A stretch of DNA of 64,000 nt from the NCBI GenBank assembly GCA_002070395.1, contig MWDE01000007.1, forward strand, positions 1 to 64,000. The letters are read 5' to 3'. The stretch comes from Synergistetes bacterium ADurb.Bin155. Lineage in GTDB: Bacteria > Synergistota > Synergistia > Synergistales > Thermovirgaceae. Positions within the stretch are counted from its first letter, which is position 1; every line of letters begins with the position of its first letter. Under the pieces are notes generated by a model. The model searched no databases, was not told the origin of the DNA, and saw nothing but the letters and a program-made list of their open reading frames with translations. Of the stretch, positions 1 to 8,222 are shown piece by piece. Made by a program: the position numbers and the translations under genes.

Positions 1-58
1 ATTCCCGCCCCTCGGCTTTTTTACGGGATCGGATCAATTAAAAGGGGCGACCCGGACC

Positions 59-1066
59 TTATTCAGCCAGTGAATGGAGACGGACCTCGGTGTAAAGCTC
101 TTCGCCGAGGAGGTCCTTCATTTTGGGCCACACTTCCCTGCGGACCTTGTCGGCGCAGGCTTTGAGTTCCTCGCTGGTCAGCATGACGATCTCCCAGCCG
201 AAATCCTTCCTCAGGATCTCCCGGTAATCCTCGTCCTCGGTCTCGACCTGGTCCCAGCGCATGGCGGAGGCCTCGTTGGCGGCTTGCTGCATGATCGCCT
301 GGATGTCTCCCGGGAGCTGGTCCCAGGCACCCTTGTTTATGACGATCCAGTGCTGCTCGAAGTAGTCATTGTACTGGATCCAGACCTTGTTGACGTCGCG
401 GAAGGACCAGGCCTGGAAGGGAGGCCCGCCCATCTGCCCGTCGACGATGCCCGTCTGGATGCCGCTGTAGACCTCGGCGTAGGGGATCGGAGTCGAGATG
501 TAGCCCAGCGCTCCGTAGGTCATGGAGCAGGCTGCCAGGGGCATGACCCGGACCTTCATGTTCTTGGGGACGTTGGGGTCGCCGGGGGACGGGGGCATGG
601 ACCTCAGGGAGACGCCTGCCATCCCGATGGGGTATACCGCGAGAGGCTGGATGCCGTGGTCGAGCCATAGACCCTTTATGAGCCCGAAGGCCCAACCGCC
701 GGAAGCGTAGGCCTGCTTGGCTTCTCCGATGTCGTTGACGACGAAGGGCATGTAGTAGGCGAAGTTCAGCCTCGGGTCGTACTGGGCGTTGGCGATCTGG
801 AAGCCCATCTCGACGACGCCGCGGGAGATGAGTTCGAAGGTCTCCGTCCAGTCACCGAGCTGGTTGGCGGGGAAAATGTTTATCTTGACCTGGCCCTTGG
901 TCCTCTCGAAAACCTGGTCGGCGAACCAGTGGCCCGTCTTGTCGTAATCGGTGTCCGCCGGGTGGGGGTGACCCATCTTGAAGGTCCACTTCGGTGCCGC
1001 CGCCGCGGCGGTCCCCAACGAAAGCACCAGGGCCGCCACGAGCGCTAACGCTAACACTCTTCTCAT
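59..1066 (-). CDS. dctP: TRAP transporter solute-binding protein DctP
   Basis: Periplasmic substrate-binding subunit of a TRAP transporter, 335 aa. The start at 1066 is preferred over an in-frame start at 1132 because GGAGGTG lies just upstream and translation then opens with a clean signal peptide (MRRVLALALVAALVL, then an Ala-rich cleavage region). The mature part has the DctP-family body, including a conserved stretch near residues 185-235 (KVRVMP, then IPYAEVYSGIQTGIVDGQ), the usual Arg-bearing ligand region for a carboxylate. It is the last gene of ortA-ortB-alr-dctQ-dctM-dctP. The ligand is unknown; an amino acid or 2-oxo acid linked to the Ort reactions is an inference from context. 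Codon use matches the neighbours. Confidence 0.9.
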   Translation of the reverse strand: MRRVLALALVAALVLSLGTAAAAAPKWTFKMGHPHPADTDYDKTGHWFADQVFERTKGQVKINIFPANQLGDWTETFELISRGVVEMGFQIANAQYDPRLNFAYYMPFVVNDIGEAKQAYASGGWAFGLIKGLWLDHGIQPLAVYPIGMAGVSLRSMPPSPGDPNVPKNMKVRVMPLAACSMTYGALGYISTPIPYAEVYSGIQTGIVDGQMGGPPFQAWSFRDVNKVWIQYNDYFEQHWIVINKGAWDQLPGDIQAIMQQAANEASAMRWDQVETEDEDYREILRKDFGWEIVMLTSEELKACADKVRREVWPKMKDLLGEELYTEVRLHSLAE

Positions 1067-1092
1067 CTTGAGCACCTCCTCGAAGGATACAG

Positions 1093-1114
1093 GAAAAGGT
1101 TTTAAAGCCTTTTC
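1093..1114 (-). other. Hairpin in the dctM-dctP intergenic gap
   Basis: In the 152-base gap between dctM and dctP, GAAAAGG and CCTTTTC form a 7-bp stem with an 8-base A/T-rich loop, ending about 27 bases before the dctP start. There is no long T-run after it, so it is more likely an mRNA-processing or stability element than a terminator. Such hairpins could let the binding protein be made in excess over the permease, which is inference. Confidence 0.4.
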
Positions 1115-1218
1115 GCTCTGCTTGCCTCTCACTCTTCAGCTCCTTCAAGCCGGACGCCTGCTCTGCCGGGCACTGCCACCCCCCTTCGCGTTCCGTTTGT
1201 GAAAAAAGCCTTACATCC

Positions 1219-2520
1219 TCACTGGACCCCCATCACCAGTCTCGGGAGCCACATGGAAAGGCCCGGGATGTAGGTCGTCAGCAGGATCACCGGCACCTGG
1301 GCGAATATCATGAACTTCAGCGCCGGTTTGAAGTACTCGTCTATCGAAGCGCCGCCGATCCTGCCGGCCAGGTAAAGGATCGGCGCGCAGGGCGGCGTGA
1401 CGTTGCCCAACCCGAGGTTGGTCCCCATGATGGCGGCAAAGTGAACAGGATGGACCCCTATGGCGACCATCAGCGGGAGGAGGAGCGGAGCCGAGAGCAT
1501 GGTGCCGCTGAAGTCGTCCATCAGCATCCCTATGATCAGAAGGAAGACGTTCACCAGCAGGAGCAGGACCATTTTGTTTTCGGAGATGGTCATCATGAAG
1601 TCGGCCAGTTGCTGCGGTATGCGCTGCATGGTGTAGACCTTCGCCAGGATGGACACGAAGAAGAGCATCAGGACGCAGACCCCCGTCGTGGTCGAAGAGT
1701 CCACCAGCGCGCGCCCCAGCACCTTGGGGGTCAATTCCCTATGGACCAGGAAACCCACCAGTATCCCGTAAAAGACGGCGATGGCCGCCGATTCGGTGGG
1801 AGTCGTTATCCCGCCGTAGATGCCGCCCAGGATGATCACCGGCATGAGCAGGCTCCAGATGCCCCGCTTCGTGGCCCTGCCTATGAGCTGGATCTTCTGG
1901 GTGAAGGGTACCTGGGGTTCGACCCGGACGGTCTCTATCTTCTTCACCTCGAACCAGTTGACGACGCACATCAAAAAGGTGGTCAGGATCCCCGGGATGA
2001 CCGTCGCCAGGAAGCAGGCCGCCACCGACTGCTGGGTGACCCAGGCGTAGAGGATCATCGGGACGCTGGGCGGTATCAGCTGGCCCAGCACCGAAGCGCA
2101 CCCCACCAGGGCCACCGAGTAATACCGGGGGTACCCGAGCTTCTCGAGGCGGGGGATCATGATCCCACCGATACAGGCGACGGCCGAGGAGCAGGTCCCC
2201 GATATGGCCCCGAAGATCGCGCAGGCTACGATGGTGGCCGCCCCCATGCCGCCCCTCATGCGTCCCAGGAAAGCCTGGGCAAAGTCGGTGAGGCGCTCGG
2301 CTATGCCTGAGGAGGACATGAGAGTACCCGCCATGATGAAGAAAGGGACCGAGAGGAGCGTCAGCGAGTTGAGGGCGTAATAGCCGCCGGGTAGAAGGAA
2401 GGAGAAACTGAAATTGTAGACGATTCCCATGTATATGGCCGCGGTCATGAAGCAGAAGGGGACGGGCAGCCCCGCGACGATCAGGCTGATCAGGATGACA
2501 AGGTTGATAGCTATAACCAT
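1219..2520 (-). CDS. dctM: TRAP transporter large permease DctM
   Basis: Large membrane subunit of the TRAP transporter, 433 aa, the usual DctM length, with about a dozen hydrophobic segments. Family stretches seen are the N-terminal PFFIMAGTLM and the mid-protein GIITP-like ITTPTESAA. The in-frame extension upstream of 2520 is polar and Pro-rich and lacks family character; starting at MVIAINLVILI puts a transmembrane helix first, with a G-rich ribosome-binding site upstream. It lies 22 bases after dctQ in the ort/alr/TRAP operon and carries the sodium-coupled transport function. Confidence 0.92.
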   Translation of the reverse strand: MVIAINLVILISLIVAGLPVPFCFMTAAIYMGIVYNFSFSFLLPGGYYALNSLTLLSVPFFIMAGTLMSSSGIAERLTDFAQAFLGRMRGGMGAATIVACAIFGAISGTCSSAVACIGGIMIPRLEKLGYPRYYSVALVGCASVLGQLIPPSVPMILYAWVTQQSVAACFLATVIPGILTTFLMCVVNWFEVKKIETVRVEPQVPFTQKIQLIGRATKRGIWSLLMPVIILGGIYGGITTPTESAAIAVFYGILVGFLVHRELTPKVLGRALVDSSTTTGVCVLMLFFVSILAKVYTMQRIPQQLADFMMTISENKMVLLLLVNVFLLIIGMLMDDFSGTMLSAPLLLPLMVAIGVHPVHFAAIMGTNLGLGNVTPPCAPILYLAGRIGGASIDEYFKPALKFMIFAQVPVILLTTYIPGLSMWLPRLVMGVQ

Positions 2521-2542
2521 TTTTGACCACCCCCGCTTTTCT

Positions 2543-3121
2543 TCAGTCGCCGCCCCGGTCGGCAGGGCAAATGGCCGGGGCGTCCACGGGCCGGCAGGTA
2601 TCGTCGCCGGGCGTATCAAGGGGGACCTTCCCGACGGCCTGGAGGAAATGATCGGCCAGTTCCACGCAGAAATAAAAGAACATCAGTATGGCTCCCACGA
2701 AGATGCTGACCTGGGAGTAGATCATGGGGATCATGAGCGTGGGTGAGAGCTGCCTCTTGGTGTAGCCCCATACGGTATAGCCCCAGCCCCAGTAGATCAT
2801 CATCGCGGTCAAGATCACGCAGGCGGCGGAGATCACCACCTTGACCCATATCAGTTTCCTGGGGTCCTTGATAGCGGCCTGCATAAGGTCCGCCTTTATA
2901 TGGGACCTGTCGGCGGTGCCCCAGGAGGCTCCCATGAAATAAAGCCAGAAGCCCACCATGGTGGCCAGCTCTTCGACGCCCATCAGGGGCTTGACAAAGA
3001 CGTACCTGAGGAGGACCTGTATGAGTACCAGGGCGAGTATGCCTATGGAGGTGACGATCATTATGATCTTCTGCAGGGTGCCGAGGATCCTCCAGAATTT
3101 CGTGTCCATTATCGCCAGCAC
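2543..3121 (-). CDS. dctQ: TRAP transporter small permease DctQ
   Basis: Small membrane subunit, 192 aa, with four transmembrane segments and the DctQ signature around residues 35-70 (QVLLRYVF, then GVEELATMVGFWLYFMGASW). A GTG start at 3121 is used because GGGAGG sits 9 bases upstream; an ATG four codons later is too far from it. The C-terminal 25 residues are polar and unlike the family, so the extreme tail may be free to drift. It lies 67 bases downstream of alr and 22 bases upstream of dctM. Confidence 0.88.
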   Translation of the reverse strand: MLAIMDTKFWRILGTLQKIIMIVTSIGILALVLIQVLLRYVFVKPLMGVEELATMVGFWLYFMGASWGTADRSHIKADLMQAAIKDPRKLIWVKVVISAACVILTAMMIYWGWGYTVWGYTKRQLSPTLMIPMIYSQVSIFVGAILMFFYFCVELADHFLQAVGKVPLDTPGDDTCRPVDAPAICPADRGGD

Positions 3122-3188
3122 GGGCCGGTCCCTCCCTTCGTGAGCGATTTAAACAAGGAAGTATGTAAAAGGATATCACATAGCTCGT

Positions 3189-4331
3189 TCACAAGTTCAG
3201 CTCCTGGGAGCCTCTGTCGATGTAGACCCTGGGTACCCTTTTGCTGATCAGCGACGGCGGGACGCAGGCCAGGGTCCCGATCTTTCCGGAGAGCTCCTCC
3301 AGGGTGATCTCCTCCCCGCCCTGCCTGCCTATGAGGACCACCTCGTCGCCCACGGACGCCTCGGGCACGGCCGTCACATTCACCATCACCTGGTCCATGC
3401 AGATGCGTCCCACGACGGGACACCGGACGCCCCCGACGAGCACATCCGCCCCCTTGTTCCATAATTCCCTGAAATAGCCGTCGGCGTAACCCACGGGCAA
3501 TTGGGCGATGCGTTCATACCCAGCCGTCACGTAATCGAGCCCGTAACTGACCCCCGTCCCCGGGGGGAGTTCGCGGATCAGGCCGATAGCGGTCTTGAAC
3601 TCGAAGCAGGGTTTGACGGCGATGGAGCGCTTTACCTCGAGCGAAGGGTACATGCCCGCGATGATCTGGCCGGGCCTGACGGCGTCGAGGGCCATCTCGG
3701 GGACCTCCAGGGTGGCCGCCGAGTTGCAGCAGTGGCGGACCCGGAAGGTTATCCCCCTGGCGGAGAGTTCATCCAGGTCGCCCAGGAAGCGCCGGTATTG
3801 TTCCCAGGTATAGGTGAGATCCCCCGAGTCGGCGAGGGCGAAGTGTGTGAAGACGCCTTCGGCCTCAACGCCCGGAAGGGCGGCGATATCCTCGACGGCC
3901 GCAAGGACTTGGTCGGTGGTGAAACCGATGCGCCCCAGGCCGGTGTCGATCTTGATATGCACCAGGGCTTTTTTGCCCTGCCTCACCGCCTCCGCCGAGA
4001 GGGCCCTGGCCATCGTCGGGTCGGTAATGGCCGCCCGGATCCCCAGGCGTACGTATTCCCCCGCGACGGAATAGGGGGAGGTACCCAGGACGAGGACGGG
4101 GCTCGTTATCCCCCCATCCCTCAACTCGATGGCCTCGTCGGGGGTCGCCACGGCGAAAAAGTCCGCACCGGCCCCCCGAAGCGCCCAGGCCGCCTGGACG
4201 GCGCCCAGGTTATAGGCGTTGGCCTTCACCACCGCTATCACCCGGGCGCCCTTGACGTGCTCCTTTATGAGCCTGTAGTTGTAACGGAGATTATCGAGAC
4301 TTACTTCCATCCTCGTGGGCCGCCATCCCAT
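3189..4331 (-). CDS. alr: Alanine racemase
   Basis: PLP-dependent fold-type III racemase, 380 aa, the normal length. The PLP lysine is in VVKANAYN (about residue 35), the second catalytic tyrosine in GVSYGLDY (about 257), and the C-terminal Arg/Cys-Met-Asp region is VGRICMDQVMV. It follows ortB by 42 bases. OrtAB releases D-alanine, so a racemase converting D- to L-alanine for transamination is a logical partner. This degradative role is inferred; a cell-wall D-Ala supply role is also possible. The start at 4331 has GGGAAGGA 7 bases upstream. Confidence 0.9.
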   Translation of the reverse strand: MGWRPTRMEVSLDNLRYNYRLIKEHVKGARVIAVVKANAYNLGAVQAAWALRGAGADFFAVATPDEAIELRDGGITSPVLVLGTSPYSVAGEYVRLGIRAAITDPTMARALSAEAVRQGKKALVHIKIDTGLGRIGFTTDQVLAAVEDIAALPGVEAEGVFTHFALADSGDLTYTWEQYRRFLGDLDELSARGITFRVRHCCNSAATLEVPEMALDAVRPGQIIAGMYPSLEVKRSIAVKPCFEFKTAIGLIRELPPGTGVSYGLDYVTAGYERIAQLPVGYADGYFRELWNKGADVLVGGVRCPVVGRICMDQVMVNVTAVPEASVGDEVVLIGRQGGEEITLEELSGKIGTLACVPPSLISKRVPRVYIDRGSQELNL

Positions 4332-4373
4332 CGGGACATCCTTCCCTTCTTTTTCAAAGTCGGGGCAAAGCCC

Positions 4374-5807
4374 CTAACCCAAGGCAGAGAACCTCACTCC
4401 CTCCGCCGCCAGGAGTTCCAGCGCTCTTCCCCTGTCGAGCCTGGCGTCCTCGCAAAGGAAGTCGAGATCGACCTCTGAAATTACCCTGTCCTCACCGAGG
4501 CTCTTGCAGGCATTCTTGATATAGGAACCCCGCAGCCTGTCCAGGTCCACCTCGGCGGCGGCCACCTGCCCGGGCTCCAGGGGGATCACTATGCTCTCCC
4601 CGGGCCTTTCCATCGATGGGTCCCCCCGGAAGACCTCAACGCCCATTTTCCTCGCAAAGTCGATCTGCGCGTAGGGATGCTTGCCCGCGCCGGTGTACTC
4701 CGTCTCGTTGACGACGATCACCCCATCCTCCCCCATGGTGCGGGCCAGGGAGAAGGCCGCCGCGAGGGAGGTGTTCCCGGCGGGCCCCCTTTCGAGGCCC
4801 TCCAGTTGTGCCAGAGCTTCCGTCATGTAGAAGACCGACCCCTGGGTGACCGTCACGTACCGATCCAGGTAGCGGAGCACCCTGGCGGCGTTCCTGGGGA
4901 CATCGGAGCGGTCGGGCTGGACGGCAAAGGGAATGCCGAACCCCGTATGCCCCGTGGTGAAGGACTTACGGTTGAAATCCCTGTCGGAGGCCATGTGGAG
5001 CCCCTCGAGGTTGACGCTGGCGCCGATGATCATTGTTTCGGGGCTTCCGGCCTTCAGCACACCCCTGGCGGTCCCTGTGGTGAGACCTCCCCCGGCGTGG
5101 GTGCTGACGATGGCGTCGGGCGGCCGCCCCGCCATTTCCCTGGCCTGTTCCACGATCTCCACGCCGAGGGTCTCGATGCCGGCGATGGAAAAGGGAGTGT
5201 AAAGGGAGGCGTTGAAAAAGCCCGTTTCCTCCAGGACCAGCAGGAAGACGTAAAAAAGCTCGGGCCCGACGGAGAGCTGGAGCACCTCGGCACCGTAAGC
5301 CTCGCAGGCGCGCCCCTTCTCGGCTATTTCCGGCTGCTCGAAACCCCGGCTGTCGAATACTTCCTGGACTATAATACAGGGGAGGTTTTCCCTCGCGGCC
5401 TGGCTGGCCACGGCGGACCCATAGTTTCCGCTGGTGGCGGCCACGACCCCGGGGTAGCCCTTCTCCAGTGCACGGTGGACCGAGAGGGAGGCCCTTCGGT
5501 CCTTGAAGGAGCGGGCGGGGTTGTTGGCCTCGTCCTTGACGAAGATCCTGGCCCCCCTGCCGGGTTCGGAGATCCTCCTGGCCAGGGCGGTGAGGTTCTT
5601 CAGTTCCAGGAGAGGGGTATCGCCGACGTTGGATCCCTTCTGGATCTTTTTTACTTCGTCGAGGGTGTAGCCGGTCTCTTCCATCATGCCTTCGTAGTCG
5701 AAGGCCAGCCTGCCGGTGGCGAAGGACCCGTAATCGATGCCCACGGAGCGCCTCATGATCTCGCCCCGTCGGGCCATAACGGAGGAATAATCCTTAGGTC
5801 TTTTCAC
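4374..5807 (-). CDS. ortB: 2-amino-4-oxopentanoate thiolase, PLP (beta) subunit OrtB
   Basis: PLP fold-type II enzyme of 477 aa. OrtB with OrtA performs the CoA-dependent cleavage of 2-amino-4-oxopentanoate to acetyl-CoA and D-alanine, the last step of oxidative ornithine fermentation in clostridia. Seen here: the SVGIDY N-terminal stretch of the family, the PLP lysine in ARSFKDRRAS (about residue 103), the ATSGNYGSAVAS loop, the Gly-rich THAGGGLTTGTARG phosphate loop and a conserved GLERGPAGNTSLAAAF segment. The GTG start overlaps the ortA stop region by 14 bases, implying translational coupling. The earlier pathway genes (ornithine racemase, oraS/oraE, ord) are not in the window. Confidence 0.88.
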   Translation of the reverse strand: MKRPKDYSSVMARRGEIMRRSVGIDYGSFATGRLAFDYEGMMEETGYTLDEVKKIQKGSNVGDTPLLELKNLTALARRISEPGRGARIFVKDEANNPARSFKDRRASLSVHRALEKGYPGVVAATSGNYGSAVASQAARENLPCIIVQEVFDSRGFEQPEIAEKGRACEAYGAEVLQLSVGPELFYVFLLVLEETGFFNASLYTPFSIAGIETLGVEIVEQAREMAGRPPDAIVSTHAGGGLTTGTARGVLKAGSPETMIIGASVNLEGLHMASDRDFNRKSFTTGHTGFGIPFAVQPDRSDVPRNAARVLRYLDRYVTVTQGSVFYMTEALAQLEGLERGPAGNTSLAAAFSLARTMGEDGVIVVNETEYTGAGKHPYAQIDFARKMGVEVFRGDPSMERPGESIVIPLEPGQVAAAEVDLDRLRGSYIKNACKSLGEDRVISEVDLDFLCEDARLDRGRALELLAAEGVRFSALG

Positions 5808-6114
5808 GTTCGATCACTTCCCCGGAGAGGATCTTCCTCAATTCCGGACCCACCGACCTGAGTTCCGGCGGCGGCGGTCCGAAACCGATATCGTAGGCCG
5901 GCTCCAGGCCGACCAGCCTCCCCCTCAGCCTGCGGCCCGCCGGGGTCTCCACGGTGACCTCCTCTCCAGGCTCGGCGAAAGCATCCACGAGGGTCCCTCT
6001 TACGGTCATCTCCAGCGGCACCGCCGCCGTGTCACCCGGGACCTGGGGGGCCCTTTCGCCGATCCCGAGGATCACCCGGTGGATCTGTACCCTGTCTCCT
6101 TTTTCGACCTTGAT
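5794..6114 (-). CDS. ortA: 2-amino-4-oxopentanoate thiolase alpha subunit OrtA (abnormal start)
   Basis: Small non-PLP partner of OrtB, about 106 aa as drawn. The core GERAPQVPGDT, then VPLEMTVRGTL and the Pro-rich PPPPEL region are family features. The nearest standard start in frame is GTG at 6075, but OrtA homology clearly continues upstream (KGDRVQIHRVIL). In that frame the reading runs back to a TGA with only an ATC (6114) as possible start. A good ATG with GGAGGGGGTG lies at 6121 but is out of frame by one base, at a CCC run. Either an ATC start is used or one base is extra here. First gene of the operon, with a near-consensus promoter upstream. Confidence 0.8.
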   Translation of the reverse strand: MKVEKGDRVQIHRVILGIGERAPQVPGDTAAVPLEMTVRGTLVDAFAEPGEEVTVETPAGRRLRGRLVGLEPAYDIGFGPPPPELRSVGPELRKILSGEVIEREKT

Positions 6115-6172
6115 GGGACATCACCCCCTCCAGGAGATGAGGTTTTTCTGAAGGCTGAATACTGCGAATAGT

Positions 6173-6201
6173 TTGAAGTAATTAAATCATGGAACTAATA
6201 T
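6173..6201 (+). promoter_or_regulatory. Promoter of the D-cysteine desulfhydrase gene
   Basis: TTGAAG (6173-6178), 17-base spacer, TAATAT (6196-6201). It faces away from, and overlaps the -10 of, the ort-operon promoter. Confidence 0.65.
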
Positions 6202-6228
6202 ATTATATATGCCCTTCGCTTGTGTCAA
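6200..6228 (-). promoter_or_regulatory. Promoter of the ortA-ortB-alr-dctQMP operon
   Basis: Reading the minus strand, TTGACA (6223-6228) is followed by a 17-base spacer and TAATAT (6200-6205), a near-perfect housekeeping sigma promoter in an A/T-rich patch. Its -10 box overlaps that of the plus-strand promoter for the D-cysteine desulfhydrase gene, so the two cannot easily be occupied together. Confidence 0.75.
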
Positions 6229-6284
6229 AAAGATAAACCCATTACAAACCCCTTGACGGGCCCGGAAGGAGGACTTGAAAGGAA

Positions 6285-7274
6285 TTGAAAAAATTTGCCG
6301 AAAAACTCGACCTGGCTATCCTTCCCACACCGATACACCCCGCCGGCAGGCTTTCCTCCCTGCTTGGGAGCGGGAAAGTGCTGCTGAAAAGGGATGACTT
6401 GACCGGCATCGCCCTTTCGGGGAACAAAGTGAGGAAGCTGGAATACTGCGCCGCCGACGCCCTGGCCCGCGGCGCCGACGTGCTCATAACCTGCGGGGGG
6501 CCCCAGTCAAACCACGCAAGGGCCACCGCGGCCGTGGCGGCCAAACTCGGCCTGGGGTGCCACCTGGTCCTCAACGGGAGCCCCGGCGCGCCCCCCGACG
6601 GCAACCTGTTCCTGGATCTCCTCTTCGGCGCCAGGGTGACCTTCGCACCCGTCCCCGACCTCAGGGATCAGGACGAGACCATGGAAGAGGTCGCCGGGGA
6701 GTACCGATCACGGGGACTGAGGCCTTACACGATACCCCTGGGTGCGTCCGATGCGCTGGGGTCGCTGGGTTACGTCGACGCCATGGGGGAGATCGCCGAA
6801 CAGGTCGGCCGGTCGGGTCCGGCCCCGGACCGGATCGTCTTCTCCTGTGGCTCCGGCGGGACCCTTGCGGGGATCGTGGCCGGATGCCTTGTCCACGGGC
6901 TGGACTGCAAGGTGACGGCCATGAGCGTGGCCTTCCCCGGATCCTGGGTTGACGGAAAGGTAGCGGAAGTCTTTTCTGCCCTCCGCGAAAGGTACATACC
7001 CGGCCTGCCCGATCACCACGGCAAGTACGAAGTCGTCGACGGGTACATCGGCGAGGGCTACGGGAAGGCCTCCCCCGATCTTATCGACTTCATCAAGGAG
7101 GCGGCTTCCCTCGAGGCCGTCCTTTTGGACCCGACCTACACGGGGAAAGCCCTGTTCGGGCTGAAAAAGGAGATCGAGAGGGGCGGCATCAGCGCTGACG
7201 AACGGATCCTTTTCATCCACACCGGCGGGGTCTTCGGCCTGTTCCCCTTCAGGGACAGGTTCCGCATGGAATGA
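6285..7274 (+). CDS. D-cysteine desulfhydrase / ACC-deaminase family PLP enzyme
   Basis: Fold-type II PLP enzyme, 329 aa, most likely breaking D-cysteine to pyruvate, sulfide and ammonia. The PLP lysine is in LSGNKVRKLEY (about residue 50), followed by ITCGGPQSNHARA, the substrate-binding loop typical of D-cysteine desulfhydrase and ACC deaminase; the phosphate loop is CGSGGTLAGI and the C-terminus has FIHTGGVFGLF. Starts at TTG with GGAAGGAGG 8-9 bases upstream. It is divergent from the ort operon. Members of this family also act on other D-amino acids or cyclopropane substrates, so the exact substrate is uncertain. A terminator hairpin lies about 50 bases downstream. Confidence 0.8.
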   Translation: MKKFAEKLDLAILPTPIHPAGRLSSLLGSGKVLLKRDDLTGIALSGNKVRKLEYCAADALARGADVLITCGGPQSNHARATAAVAAKLGLGCHLVLNGSPGAPPDGNLFLDLLFGARVTFAPVPDLRDQDETMEEVAGEYRSRGLRPYTIPLGASDALGSLGYVDAMGEIAEQVGRSGPAPDRIVFSCGSGGTLAGIVAGCLVHGLDCKVTAMSVAFPGSWVDGKVAEVFSALRERYIPGLPDHHGKYEVVDGYIGEGYGKASPDLIDFIKEAASLEAVLLDPTYTGKALFGLKKEIERGGISADERILFIHTGGVFGLFPFRDRFRME

Positions 7275-7311
7275 GGGGGCGGTAAGCGGCGGGCCAGGCT
7301 TTCAAGGATGG

Positions 7312-7344
7312 AATAAAAAGGCGCCGGGGCGCGATGACCCCGGC
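7312..7344 (-). terminator. Intrinsic terminator of the encapsulin operon
   Basis: On the minus strand a GCCGGGG/CCCCGGC stem (7323-7344) is followed by a CTTTTTATT tract. It sits between the convergent D-cysteine desulfhydrase and encapsulin genes. Confidence 0.75.
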
Positions 7345-7393
7345 ACCTCGCTTCCGCCTGTAGCGCTGCCTTGTATCAGGCCGGCGCGGTCCT

Positions 7394-8194
7394 TTACAGG
7401 GCCAGCGGGACCACGGCCTTGGGCTCGATGACCCTGAAGGAGAAGGATTCGGCCATGAAGAGCTGGACCTTGTCGCCCGTGGAGCATTCGAAGCCTATGG
7501 AGAAATCCTGTCCCAGGGTGAGTTCGAAGTCGCCTCCCCTGGCGGAGACCAGGAAGCCGCCCTCCAGTTCCGGCGCGAGGATGATCCCGCCGTCGAAAAG
7601 GGAGGTGATCCTCTTCCTGAGGGGGTAGCCCTCGCCGGCGACATCGACGGCCTTCCAGAGCTGCGGCCCGGCGACGAGGGCGTAGGGGCCCTCGATAGAA
7701 CTCTTCTGGAAGAACACCAGCCCCTCGGAGACCCCGGCCATGATGCTCCTGGGGTTTTCGATGGTGACAGGGATCTGGTGGTCCTGCCCCGCCTGGGCCA
7801 GCCCGACGATGCAGCCGGGCTCAAAACCGTTGTAGAGGGCGTTTTCTTCGAAGGAAGCGATCTTTTCAGCGGCCCTTATCAGTGAATCCAGTTCGAGGTC
7901 CTTGACCCCCCGGGCCACGTTATCGAGTTCCCAGGTGTCCATTTCGAAGAAGGAGCGGGTCTCCACCAGGGGCTGAACGACGTGGACCCCCCAGCGCACT
8001 TCTTCCCTGTCCTCGCTGGCGGAGACATCGAGCCTGCCCGTGGAGACCACGGCGTGGTCCCACCCGAAGGGCCCCAGCACGTCCACGAACTTCCTGCCGG
8101 AAAGCCTGCTCTTAAGGACCTTGATCGCCTGTTCGTCTATCTCCTGCCAGGCGGCATCGCTTATGGGGGATATGGAACGCTTCAGGATGTCCAT
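7394..8194 (-). CDS. Family 1 encapsulin shell protein
   Basis: Capsid-like HK97-fold protein (linocin/CFP29 family), 266 aa, that assembles into a protein nanocompartment. Recognisable features are the N-terminal MDILKRSISPISDAAWQEID helix (which lines the shell interior and binds cargo), GRKFVDVLGPFGWD, the E-loop region with FFEMDTWELDNV, and ENALYNG. It ends FRVIEPKAVVPL, the usual C-terminus. It lies 28 bases downstream of a ferritin-like cargo gene, which identifies the compartment as an iron-storage type. A strong RBS (AAAGGGAGG) precedes the start, and a terminator follows the gene. Confidence 0.95.
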   Translation of the reverse strand: MDILKRSISPISDAAWQEIDEQAIKVLKSRLSGRKFVDVLGPFGWDHAVVSTGRLDVSASEDREEVRWGVHVVQPLVETRSFFEMDTWELDNVARGVKDLELDSLIRAAEKIASFEENALYNGFEPGCIVGLAQAGQDHQIPVTIENPRSIMAGVSEGLVFFQKSSIEGPYALVAGPQLWKAVDVAGEGYPLRKRITSLFDGGIILAPELEGGFLVSARGGDFELTLGQDFSIGFECSTGDKVQLFMAESFSFRVIEPKAVVPLAL

Positions 8195-8222
8195 CCTTTT
8201 TCCCTCCTTTCCCTTTCGTAGC

